Part shown: piece by piece, positions 1 through 9,670 of the stretch | Layout of the letters: every line of letters begins with the position of its first letter | Numbering within the stretch: position 1 is the stretch's first letter | Translations under genes and position numbers: made by a program | Assembly (NCBI GenBank): GCA_002270295.1 | Contig: NISF01000001.1 | Span: forward strand, 1,426,001 to 1,490,000 | Length of the DNA: 64,000 bases | DNA from: Enterobacter sp. 10-1 | GTDB taxonomy: Bacteria > Pseudomonadota > Gammaproteobacteria > Enterobacterales > Enterobacteriaceae | Reading direction: 5' to 3' | The notes under the pieces: model-generated | What the model was told of the DNA's origin: nothing | Database searches by the model: none | What the model saw: only the letters and a program-made list of their open reading frames with translations

Positions 1-518
1 CCACTTCACGCCTTAAGTCCTGGCTTACTCCAGATAATAAGGGTATTCTTGATATCAACTCTTCAGGTAAGCTTATATATCTTGCTGAGTTTATTGAAAA
101 AGACTGGCATCTTCATCAGCAAGAGCCAATATGGAGAAAACATCCGACAAACAGACTTAACGGCTATGCATATAACATTATACAGATCCTAATGTATGAT
201 AAAATTTCTGATGATTATCCAACTGAATACTATCGTACAATTCAGTATAATCTTTTAGATTCAACATTAAAAAATAAAAATCTCAATGACTGGATTAATG
301 CATATCAAAAAAATTCAAAAGACCCGTTTTTTGTTGCCACATTAGACTTGACTCGGATATCGAATATGAAGTCAACTTTTTTATGGCAAATTACGCTTGA
401 GACGAGAAATGGACTATACACAACCTTATCTATGGAGGCAACACCAGGTTCCTCACATTATTCTTACGCACATCCTATTAGACGCAAACGGGTTCATTCA
501 TTTATAGGATATGTTTGA
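1..518 (+). CDS. hypothetical protein, 5' end outside the window
   Basis: The frame that begins at base 3 is open without a stop to the TGA at 516-518, so this is the 3' end of a longer gene rather than a gene starting at the internal ATG at 192. About 171 residues are visible. They are polar, rich in Asn, Lys, Tyr and Ile, with no obvious membrane segment or catalytic motif. I do not recognise the family. The base composition is much more AT-rich than the rest of the window, which suggests horizontally acquired DNA. The following 360 bases contain no convincing gene. What lies upstream cannot be seen; an effector-immunity or prophage setting is possible but not supported here. Confidence 0.6.
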   Translation, partial: TSRLKSWLTPDNKGILDINSSGKLIYLAEFIEKDWHLHQQEPIWRKHPTNRLNGYAYNIIQILMYDKISDDYPTEYYRTIQYNLLDSTLKNKNLNDWINAYQKNSKDPFFVATLDLTRISNMKSTFLWQITLETRNGLYTTLSMEATPGSSHYSYAHPIRRKRVHSFIGYV

Positions 519-853
519 AAGTTGAGTTTATTGTGCATAAAAAAGGACTGATTACCTATTTTTTTTGCTCTTCCTTTTACATGTGCAAATACTCGACACC
601 GTAACGAGTTGAATATTTAATCCATTTCCTGCATGCAAAAGTCTGCTCCAGGCTCGAAGCAGACTGCTGTAGGGCTAACTATTAATCACAACATTTACAG
701 GAAAGCTATTATTCTGCCAGCAGCGTTGCTGACGGCGGCAACTAATGGCGTCTGACGTTGATGAGTATCAGTCTGTGGCGTGTATGGTACGGATTCGCGC
801 CGGGGATGTCAGCACATTTAAGAGAGTTTAATCGGTGGCGGATTAAGATAAAA
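519..853. other. gene-free stretch downstream of the orphan gene
   Basis: No gene is supported here. An 8-bp inverted repeat (AGTCTGCT at 640-647 and AGCAGACT at 658-665) could form a hairpin, but no T-run follows it. A 28-codon ORF from ATG 750 has no ribosome binding site and resembles nothing I know. The stretch changes from AT-rich to GC-rich around base 700, which may mark the edge of an acquired segment. Confidence 0.4.
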
Positions 854-874
854 AGCCCGCACCGGCGGCGGGCT
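850..874 (-). terminator. rho-independent terminator of uspF
   Basis: AGCCCGC (854-860) pairs with GCGGGCT (868-874) around a 7-base loop. Read on the minus strand the hairpin is followed by TTTTTATC, placed 8 bases after the uspF stop codon. Confidence 0.8.
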
Positions 875-881
875 GAAGAGG

Positions 882-1316
882 TTAGCGGACAACCAGTACG
901 GAGCACTCGGCATGACGCACGACGGCCGCGGCGTTAGAGCCGAGCAGGTAGGTCGTGATATCCGGGCGGTGAGAGGCGATGATGACTAAATCTGCCGGCA
1001 GCGACTTCGCCAGCCCCAGAATGTTGTCTTTCGGCGAACCTTCGGCAATATGGAAATGCACCCGGTCTTCAGGGATGGAAAACTGCTTCACCACCTCTTT
1101 CAGCCGCGTTTCAGAATCCGCTTTGAACTCATCCATCGGCGGCATCTCTGCGGTATAGGCCATGCCCAGCGAGGCATAATAGGGAAGAGAGGGGATCACG
1201 GTCAGAAAGTGGACTTCCGCATCATCAATCCGTGCTTCGGCTTCAACGTGGCTGATAACGCGTTGAGTTAATTCTGTATCGGAAATATCTATGGGTACAA
1301 GAATTATTCTGGTCAT
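882..1316 (-). CDS. uspF: universal stress protein F
   Basis: This 144-residue single-domain UspA-fold protein matches E. coli UspF (YnaF) almost throughout. The start [13 protein letters not shown] forms the first beta strand, and the C-terminal [19 protein letters not shown] carries the phosphate-binding glycine region of the ATP-binding Usp subgroup. UspF is a cytoplasmic stress protein linked in E. coli to adhesion and fimbriation. In E. coli uspF is followed by ompN and nifJ; the same position here holds a porin remnant. Start: ATG with an AGGAGG-like sequence just upstream on the minus strand. It appears to be a single-gene unit closed by its own terminator. Confidence 0.95.
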   Translation of the reverse strand: MTRIILVPIDISDTELTQRVISHVEAEARIDDAEVHFLTVIPSLPYYASLGMAYTAEMPPMDEFKADSETRLKEVVKQFSIPEDRVHFHIAEGSPKDNILGLAKSLPADLVIIASHRPDITTYLLGSNAAAVVRHAECSVLVVR

Positions 1317-1397
1317 AAAACCTCCTGTTTAATTAACCTTTAAAAGTGTACGACATTCAGGGGCGATATGTACAATGACCAGGGTCACACTTTGGCT

Positions 1398-1610
1398 TCA
1401 GACCACGGGGCGTTCGGTAAATTTACCTTTGATAACCCCGTCATAAAACCGACCTTTGGAAACCACCTGCAGAAAGTTGTGAAAAACCCGCGGTGGTACG
1501 TTGCAGTACTGCAGAGTTTTATTGTCACGAAAACGTATTTCAAGGATGCCGGAGGTTTCGTCGTAGGCGACGGAAGTAATTCGGGATGATTTTACGGGAT
1601 GATGATGCAT
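1398..1610 (-). CDS. small KTSC-domain protein
   Basis: A 70-residue protein whose central sequence (VKSSRITSVAYDETSGILEIRFRDNKTLQYCNVPPRVFHNFL) fits the KTSC domain (pfam13619), a small fold found alone or attached to lysyl-tRNA synthetases and phage proteins. Its function is unknown. The start ATG has AAGGA nine bases upstream. It lies between uspF and the porin remnant, where E. coli has no gene, and could have arrived with the disruption of the porin. The domain assignment is from memory of the family consensus. Confidence 0.75.
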   Translation of the reverse strand: MHHHPVKSSRITSVAYDETSGILEIRFRDNKTLQYCNVPPRVFHNFLQVVSKGRFYDGVIKGKFTERPVV

Positions 1611-1755
1611 TGCTGGCGTCCTTTACGAGCGGTCTTTTAAGCAATATATCATCCACTGGACGACTATTTTAACACAACAGGTATATTGTTTTGATTTGGT
1701 TAAAATGTCGGCAGAAAGGGAGGCGCAGACCCGTTGTCGCCAGCGGGCCGCGGCA

Positions 1756-2425
1756 TCAAAACTGGTAGACCAGGCCTGGAGACACGGCATCATCGGTGCC
1801 GATGCCGATGCCGATGCCGATGCCGATGCCGCTGTTTGCGTAGAAGCTGTCGTTTTTATCCAGCAGGCTGATTCTGTCATCGACATAGGTGGACATGGTT
1901 GAAGTAATCGGTCGCGCCGATATTGGCATACTTCACCAGATCTTTATCGCCGTCGGTGTTGTTCAGGCCTCTACCTTTCGACATCAGGAAAGAGACGGCC
2001 GGACGCAGGCCAAAATCGAACGGATACTGAGCGGTGACTGCAACGTTCTGCGTTTTGTTGGCGATCGCACCGTTCTGGTTGCCGTAAGGGGTCATATTGC
2101 GGGTTTCAGAGTAGGGAGATATTGCTGGCGTCATATTTCAGGCCGGTGCTCCAGGCGTCGGCCTTGTCGCCGCCGGCGGGTTGGTCTGCTCGTTGGTACG
2201 GTCGGCACTCGCCAAATTTCAGACCGGCGAATGCCAGACGGATCCAGGCGTGGTTAGTCTCTGATTCGCTATTATTGGCCTGAGCGTTATATTCCCATTG
2301 GCCGTAGCCGGTCAGCAGACAGCTAATATAAGCTTCGCCTGTGAAGCCAGGACGGATACAGCTTATATCGTCATCAGAATACGTATCATCGGAGAAATAA
2401 TGTAAGCCATCTACTAATGGTGGTC
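1756..2425 (-). pseudogene. ompN: decayed OmpC/OmpN-family porin
   Basis: Minus-strand translation in shifting frames gives successive pieces of an enterobacterial general porin: [10 protein letters not shown] near the N terminus, [84 protein letters not shown] and finally DDAVSPGLVYQF followed by TGA at 1756. The signal peptide and first strands are missing, a large internal block (loop 3 and several strands) is deleted, and there are at least two frameshifts plus an internal stop near 2113. E. coli has the intact quiescent porin OmpN between uspF and ydbK, so position and sequence agree. It cannot encode a functional porin. Confidence 0.85.
1798..1830. repeat. GCCGAT hexanucleotide tandem repeat
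   Basis: Five and a half perfect tandem copies of GCCGAT. In the frame of the porin remnant the minus strand would read as alternating Gly-Ile before the last beta strand. The run probably expanded by slippage after the gene lost function. Confidence 0.85.
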
Positions 2426-2744
2426 AGTGCTTTCTTTTTATTTGGAGAATCCTTTAATGTTTTTTTTGACTTCCTGCGAAGAGATTGGATTATTTAAAAT
2501 GAAGGGTGTTAGGTTATGTGGAATATAAAATTCTTCGCTATAAGTAAAGTCTAAAATAAATAACGCCGCTGCTGCGGTGATAGTTTTAGTGAATCTATCA
2601 ATGCAATACATATAAAATAAAAATTATACGGCGGCAGATTAATGAGATATTATTCGCGCGTTATATGCCTTTGTTTATTGTCAGCAGATTTTTGGTTGCC
2701 GCATTTTGGTGTCCTGTTACGGACTATTTAAACGATAAAATGAC
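2426..2744. other. AT-rich gene-free stretch
   Basis: No gene is supported between the porin remnant and the nifJ terminator. The sequence is strongly AT-rich compared with its flanks and may contain the relic of the porin promoter and 5' leader, but I could not align it to anything. Confidence 0.4.
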
Positions 2745-2773
2745 AAGCCCGAATATGTATTCGGGCTTTTTTT
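2745..2773 (+). terminator. strong hairpin with T-run, between ompN remnant and nifJ
   Basis: AAGCCCGAATA (2745-2755) pairs perfectly with TATTCGGGCTT (2758-2768) and is followed by seven T residues on the plus strand. No plus-strand gene is upstream. Read from nifJ the same hairpin is followed by GTCATTTTAT, so it most likely ends nifJ transcription and may work in both directions. Confidence 0.7.
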
Positions 2774-2799
2774 ATGGCAACGCTCAGGTGCAGTGAAAA

Positions 2800-5700
2800 T
2801 TAGCTTTCGACGGTGGGTTTCTCCGCTTTACCGGCCATCCGGGCAAGGAAGTCATAGCGCTTTTGCAGATCCGCCGCGGCATCCTGCCACAGTTGCTCTG
2901 CCACCTCCGGCTGCTGCGCGTTGAGGCGACGGAAGCGCTGCTCGTTTAGCAACGTTTCCGCCAGCGCGTCTGACGGCGGGCGAGAGTCTAGCGCCAGCGG
3001 GAGCTTACCTTCATCCGCGCGGCGCGGATCGAAGCGGTACAGCGGCCAGAACCCGGTCGCGGTCAGCTGACGCATCTGATCGTGGCTCAGCGCCAGATCG
3101 TAACCGTGCTCTTCGCATGGGCTGTAGGCGATAATCAGCGACGGTCCCGGATAGGCCTCCGCTTCCTGAATCGCTTTCACCGTCTGATTAAGCTGGGCGC
3201 CCAGCGAAATCTGCGCCACGTAGACGTGGCCGTACATCATCATGCTGACGCCGAGGTCTTTGCGCGATTTACGCTTACCGTGCTCGCCAAATTTGGTGAC
3301 CGCGCCGAGCGGCGTGGCCTTCGATGCCTGGCCGCCGGTGTTGGAATAGCACTGGGTGTCGAGAACCAAAATATTGACGTTCTCGGTCAGGCTCAGCACG
3401 TGGTCGAGGCCGCCGAAGCCGATATCGTAGGCCCAGCCGTCGCCGCCGATCAGCCAGATCGATTTTTCCACCAGCGCGTCGGCGTCGGTCAGCAGCTCCT
3501 GCGCTCCCTCAACGCCGGCCAGCGCGCGGCGCAGCTCCGCCACCTGCTCACGACGGACGTCAGGAGCGGCCTCGGCGTGCAGGGCAGCGTTCAGCTCCGC
3601 CGGGATCGTATCGGTAAACTGCGTCAGCAGGCGCATCACCCGTTGACGATGCTGATCCACGGAGAGGCGGAAGCCAAGGCCAAATTCGGCGTTATCTTCA
3701 AATAAAGAGTTGGCCCATGCCGGGCCGCGCCCGTTGGCGTCGGTGGTATACGGCGTTGACGGCAGGTTACCGCCGTAAATAGACGAGCATCCGGTGGCGT
3801 TGGCGATCAGCATCCGGTCGCCGTACAGCTGGGTCAGCAGCTTGATGTAAGGCGTTTCGCCGCAGCCGGAGCAGGCGCCGGAGTACTCAAACAGCGGGCT
3901 TATCAGCTGAGAGGTACGAATATCAATGCGCTCCAGCGCGTTGCGGTCGATCTCCGGCAGGTTGAGGAAGAAGTCGTAATTGACCTTCTCCTCCTCAACG
4001 TGCTCAAGGCGCGACATCATATTGATGGCCTTGATCTCCGGGTTCTGCCGGTCTTTAGCCGGGCAAACCTCAACGCACAGATTACAGCCGGTACAATCTT
4101 CCGGCGCCACCTGCAGAACGTATTTCTGTCCGCGCATATCGCGGGATTTCACATCCAGCGAATGCAGGCTGGCCGGGGCCGTTTCCATCGCCTCCGGGGA
4201 GATAACCTTGGCGCGGATTGCCGAGTGCGGGCAGGCCGCGACGCAGTGGTTACACTGGGTACACAGCTCCTCTTTCCAGATAGGGATCTCTTCGGCGATA
4301 TTGCGTTTTTCCCAACGGGTGGTGCCCATCGGCCAGGTGCCGTCCGGCGGCAGAGCGGAGACCGGCAGCGCATCGCCGAGTCCGGCCAGCATGGCGGCGG
4401 TGACGGTTTTGACAAAGTCCGGCGCGGAATCGGAGACCACCGGCGGGCGGTTCGGGCTGGCGGCGTTGACCTGCTGCAGCGGCACTTCGGCCAGCGACTC
4501 GCGGGCCATCGCCAGCGCCTGCCAGTTGCGCTCAACCAGCTCCTGACCTTTGCTGCTATAGCTTTTGGCAATCGCGCCCTGCAGCTCGGCCAGCGCGCTG
4601 TCGCCCGGGAGAATTTGCGTCAGATGGAAGAACGCCATCTGCATCACGGTGTTGATACGCGCGCCGAGGCTGCATTCGCGGGCAATTTTGGCGGCGTTGA
4701 CGACATAAAAGCGCGCCTGCTTCTGGTTAAGCATCGCCTGCACTTCCTGCGGCAGGCGCGACCACGCCTCATCGGCGGCGTACGGCGTATTCAGCAGGAA
4801 AATCCCGCCGGGCTTCAGCCGCTCCACCATCTGATATTTATCGATAAACTGCAGCTGATGACAGCCGACGAAATCGGCCTGCGAGATCAGGTAGGAAGAG
4901 CGAATCGGCTTCTCGCTGACGCGCAGGTGCGAAACGGTCAGCCCGCCGGCCTTTTTCGAATCGTAGACGAAATAGCCCTGCGAGAACCACGGCGTCGAGT
5001 TGCCGATGATTTTGATGTTGTTCTTGGTGGCCGATACGCTACCGTCGCTGCCCAGACCGTAGAACAGCGCTTCCAGCTTTGCCTCCGACGGCAGGGTATT
5101 TTCCCCCAGCGGCAGGGAGAGGTTGGTGACATCGTCATAGATACCGACGGTAAAGCGCGGTTTCGGTTTGGCCGCGCTCAGCTCGTTAAACACGGCCAGC
5201 ACGCACTCCGGGCCGAACTCTTTTGACGACAGGCCATAGCGGCCGCCGATGGTGCGCGGCAGCGTTTCGCGTTCCCCGCGGTTAAACGCCTCCGCCAGCG
5301 CGGTCATGATGTCGAGGTACAGCGGCTCAGCCTGGGCGCCGGGCTCTTTGGTGCGGTCCAGCACGGCGACCGCGCGCGCGCTTTCCGGCAGCGCTTCCAG
5401 CAGGTGGGCGGCGGAGAAGGGGCGATAGAGGCGCACTTTCAGCACGCCGACTTTTTCGCCGCGGCCGAGCAGTTCGTCCACCACTTCTTCGCAGGTGCCG
5501 ATGGCGGAACCCATCACCACAATCACCCGTTCAGCCTGCGGATGGCCATAGAATTCGAACGGCTTATAGCGACGACCTGTCGCGGTCGCGAAATCGTCCA
5601 TTGCCGTTTCGACATGGTCGTAGACCGCGTCGTACCACGGGTTGGTGGCCTCACGGGACTGGAAATAGGTATCCGGGTTAGCGGAGGTTCCGCGAATTAC

Positions 5701-6327
5701 CGGATGTTCAGGATTCAGCGCGCGCAGGCGATGGGCGTCGATTTCATTCTGCGGCAGCAGGCTGCGGATGGTGTCATCCGCCAGCGGCGCGATTTTGTTG
5801 ATTTCGTGCGAGGTGCGGAAGCCGTCAAAGAAATGGATGAACGGCACCCGGCTTTTGAGGGTCGCAATATGGGAAATCAGGGCAAAATCCTGCGCCTCCT
5901 GGACGTTGCTCGCGCAGAGCATCGCGCAGCCGGTCTGCCGCACGGCCATTACGTCCGAGTGATCGCCGAAAATGGACAGCGCATGGGTCGCGACGGTACG
6001 CGCGGCGACGTGCAGGACAAACGGCATCAGCTGACCGGCCAGTTTGTACAGCGTCGGGATCATCAGCAGCAGACCCTGCGAGGAGGTAAAGGACGTCGAG
6101 AGGGCGCCGGTTTGTAAAGCCCCGTGCACGGCGCCGATAGCCCCGGCTTCCGACTGCATTTCGACCACCCGAGGTACGTCGCCCCAGATGTTTTTTAGCC
6201 CGTTACCGGCCCAGGCGTCGGCCTGCTCGGCCATCGTTGAGCTGGGGGTAATTGGGTAGATGGCGATAACTTCACTGGTGCGAAACGCGACAGAAGCGGC
6301 CGCGCCATTACCGTCGATAGTAATCAT
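2800..6327 (-). CDS. nifJ: pyruvate:ferredoxin/flavodoxin oxidoreductase
   Basis: Orthologue of E. coli YdbK (1174 residues): oxidative decarboxylation of pyruvate to acetyl-CoA and CO2, with electrons passed to flavodoxin or ferredoxin. Order of parts: N-terminal TPP/pyruvate domain (TIDGNGAAASVAFRTSEVIAIYPITPSS), middle gamma-type domain, two 4Fe-4S motifs (CTQCNHCVAACP near residue 690 and CTGCNLCVEVCP near 745), then the TPP domain with GACSGCGE (about 820) and GGDGWAYDIGFGGLDHV (about 965). I take the start at ATG 6327 because AGGG lies nine bases upstream and the protein then begins MITIDGNG like its relatives; the ATG six codons earlier has no binding site. No nif genes are nearby, so this is the housekeeping and oxidative-stress paralogue rather than the nitrogen-fixation copy. 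Confidence 0.95.
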   Translation of the reverse strand: MITIDGNGAAASVAFRTSEVIAIYPITPSSTMAEQADAWAGNGLKNIWGDVPRVVEMQSEAGAIGAVHGALQTGALSTSFTSSQGLLLMIPTLYKLAGQLMPFVLHVAARTVATHALSIFGDHSDVMAVRQTGCAMLCASNVQEAQDFALISHIATLKSRVPFIHFFDGFRTSHEINKIAPLADDTIRSLLPQNEIDAHRLRALNPEHPVIRGTSANPDTYFQSREATNPWYDAVYDHVETAMDDFATATGRRYKPFEFYGHPQAERVIVVMGSAIGTCEEVVDELLGRGEKVGVLKVRLYRPFSAAHLLEALPESARAVAVLDRTKEPGAQAEPLYLDIMTALAEAFNRGERETLPRTIGGRYGLSSKEFGPECVLAVFNELSAAKPKPRFTVGIYDDVTNLSLPLGENTLPSEAKLEALFYGLGSDGSVSATKNNIKIIGNSTPWFSQGYFVYDSKKAGGLTVSHLRVSEKPIRSSYLISQADFVGCHQLQFIDKYQMVERLKPGGIFLLNTPYAADEAWSRLPQEVQAMLNQKQARFYVVNAAKIARECSLGARINTVMQMAFFHLTQILPGDSALAELQGAIAKSYSSKGQELVERNWQALAMARESLAEVPLQQVNAASPNRPPVVSDSAPDFVKTVTAAMLAGLGDALPVSALPPDGTWPMGTTRWEKRNIAEEIPIWKEELCTQCNHCVAACPHSAIRAKVISPEAMETAPASLHSLDVKSRDMRGQKYVLQVAPEDCTGCNLCVEVCPAKDRQNPEIKAINMMSRLEHVEEEKVNYDFFLNLPEIDRNALERIDIRTSQLISPLFEYSGACSGCGETPYIKLLTQLYGDRMLIANATGCSSIYGGNLPSTPYTTDANGRGPAWANSLFEDNAEFGLGFRLSVDQHRQRVMRLLTQFTDTIPAELNAALHAEAAPDVRREQVAELRRALAGVEGAQELLTDADALVEKSIWLIGGDGWAYDIGFGGLDHVLSLTENVNILVLDTQCYSNTGGQASKATPLGAVTKFGEHGKRKSRKDLGVSMMMYGHVYVAQISLGAQLNQTVKAIQEAEAYPGPSLIIAYSPCEEHGYDLALSHDQMRQLTATGFWPLYRFDPRRADEGKLPLALDSRPPSDALAETLLNEQRFRRLNAQQPEVAEQLWQDAAADLQKRYDFLARMAGKAEKPTVES

Positions 6328-6468
6328 AAAAAGAGACCCTAACATTGCGCAAACAAAAAGAAGGGACCCGCAAAACGGCGGCGGATCCTGTAATTATAAG
6401 TAGTGAGTATAGGGGCTTTCGGTATGCCCTTGAAGTTGTGCGTCTTTCGAGTGCACAAATTGATCCAT

Positions 6469-6494
6469 AAAACTCCCCCCGCCGGCGGGCGGAG
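6469..6494 (-). terminator. rho-independent terminator of the sugar operon
   Basis: On the minus strand CTCCGCCCGCC pairs with GGCGGGGGGAG (one mismatch) and is followed by TTTTAT. It sits about 90 bases after the stop of the porin gene and closes the lacI-glucosidase-PTS-porin unit before nifJ. Confidence 0.7.
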
Positions 6495-6580
6495 AGAGTC
6501 GCTGTTACAGCAGGTATCTTCCTGATTACTATGCCCTTAGCATCAATATACCGGGCGAGCTGGCGCCGTCAGCGTGGCGG

Positions 6581-8230
<1,650 letters not shown>

Positions 8231-8272
8231 TTAAGCTGTCAGGTTGCGGTGCTGATGGTTAATTGATGGTTA

Positions 8273-9670
8273 TCATTTTTTGCCTACGGTTTTATTGGTA
8301 TTGACAAAAAGGGTCGCGGCAATAAAGGCAAAAATAAATACCGCGATGCCGACGGTGATATAGCTAATAAACTGATAGCGGTCGTAGAGGTACATCAGCG
8401 GGGAGAGCAGGACCGCCAGGCCGTAGGAGTTGGCCTTGATCGCCAGAAGCGAGAGCACCATCCCGCCCAATGCTGAGCTGGTGAGCATCACGGCAATGGC
8501 CCGTATTCCCGACTGCATCACAATCCCGAACAGGGCCGGCTCTGAGACTCCCAGCAGCTGCGTTATAGTGGCGGAGATGCCGGCGGTCTTAAAGGCCACG
8601 TTCTTTGATTTCAGCGAAATAGCCAGACATACGGCGGCATTGGCAAAACCGTACATGGCGCAGACCGTAATCAGCGGATTAAAGCCGGTGCCGGCAATCA
8701 GCGACGTTTCAATCATGATGAACATATGGTGCATCCCGGTCATCACGGCGATGGGATAAATAAAGCCAATCAACAGACCGCCGATCCCTGCCGGCAGGGC
8801 GAGGAACTGCCCAATGGCCATTACCGCATAATGTTCGAATCCGTGCACCAGCGGGCCTAATACCAGCAGGGCAATGGCGATCGCGATCAGAATGACGATA
8901 AAAGGAGTGAAAATAAGATCCATCGAGTTCGGCATCACTCTGCGGAAATAGATCTCAAGCTTCGCGCCGATAATACCGGTAATGAGCGCGGTGAGTATCG
9001 AACCCTGATAGCCGACCAGCGGAATAAAGCTAAATATATATATCGGAGCGGCGTTGCCATATGCCACATCGTAAGCGTTGGGCAGCGCCGGCGAGACCAG
9101 CATAAGGCCAATTAAAAAGCCGATAATCGGCGTACCGCCAAACTTTTTAAACGCCGACCAGCAGATAAACGCCGCGAGGAAGGCAAAGGCGGTATCGCAA
9201 AGGACGGTAGTCAGCGTCTGCAGATAAACCGGGATATCCTGCACGTTGCTGCCAAACCAGCCCAGTACCGTATCGTTAAAGATCACTCCCTTCAGACCGA
9301 GAAACAGGCCGGTGGCGCCGAGTACCGGAACGATCGGCACGAACACGTCAGAGAGGTTTCTGATGCCCCGCTGCAGCCTGCCCGTATTCTGCCGGCTCAT
9401 CTCATCTTTACTGACCTCGGCCACCTGGAACTCGTCAACAAACGCCTGGTAGACTTTGTTGACGATGCCGGTGCCGAGAATGATCTGATACTGACCTGAA
9501 TTATAAAATACGCCTTTCACTTCACTAATATGGCGAATTTTTTCGTCATCAATGGATTCGCGATCTTTCACCTGTAAACGCAAACGCGTTGCGCAATGGG
9601 TGGCCGAAGCGATGTTATCCTTGCCAATAGTATTAACAATATCAACAGCGATATTTTTATATTTGTTCAT
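8273..9670 (-). CDS. PTS EIIBC component, sucrose/trehalose (glucoside) family
   Basis: A 465-residue inner-membrane permease that imports and phosphorylates a sugar. The N-terminal EIIB domain (1-90) shows the phosphorylation-site motif THCATRLRL with its Cys near residue 26. The EIIC domain (about 105-455) has around ten hydrophobic helices with ScrA/TreB-like stretches such as MTGMHHMFIMIETSLIAG and GVSEPALFGIVM. No EIIA domain is attached, so it must borrow EIIA-Glc (Crr), as ScrA and TreB do. Its ATG overlaps the end of the glucosidase gene by 14 bases with AAGGGA ahead, which suggests translational coupling. Substrate is probably an alpha-glucoside, by inference from the neighbouring GH13 hydrolase. 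Confidence 0.9.
   Translation of the reverse strand: MNKYKNIAVDIVNTIGKDNIASATHCATRLRLQVKDRESIDDEKIRHISEVKGVFYNSGQYQIILGTGIVNKVYQAFVDEFQVAEVSKDEMSRQNTGRLQRGIRNLSDVFVPIVPVLGATGLFLGLKGVIFNDTVLGWFGSNVQDIPVYLQTLTTVLCDTAFAFLAAFICWSAFKKFGGTPIIGFLIGLMLVSPALPNAYDVAYGNAAPIYIFSFIPLVGYQGSILTALITGIIGAKLEIYFRRVMPNSMDLIFTPFIVILIAIAIALLVLGPLVHGFEHYAVMAIGQFLALPAGIGGLLIGFIYPIAVMTGMHHMFIMIETSLIAGTGFNPLITVCAMYGFANAAVCLAISLKSKNVAFKTAGISATITQLLGVSEPALFGIVMQSGIRAIAVMLTSSALGGMVLSLLAIKANSYGLAVLLSPLMYLYDRYQFISYITVGIAVFIFAFIAATLFVNTNKTVGKK

Noticed and set aside
750-833. 28-codon plus-strand ORF between the orphan gene and uspF
   Set aside because: No ribosome binding site and no similarity that I know; too short to support.
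1623-1902. Short ORFs on both strands with Ser-Ala or Asp-Ala repeats over the hexanucleotide tract
   Set aside because: The repeats are translations of the GCCGAT tract within a porin remnant, not a protein family.
4000-5226. Long plus-strand ORF (408 codons) opposite nifJ, and similar ones at 3082-3705 and 5404-6117
   Set aside because: They are antisense to a fully conserved enzyme, rich in Arg, His and Gly as expected of high-GC shadow frames, and have no binding sites or families.
2800-6327. nifJ as part of a nitrogen-fixation cluster
   Set aside because: Neighbours are uspF, ompN remnant, ydbJ and hslJ as around E. coli ydbK; no nif genes or NifA/sigma-54 sites are seen.
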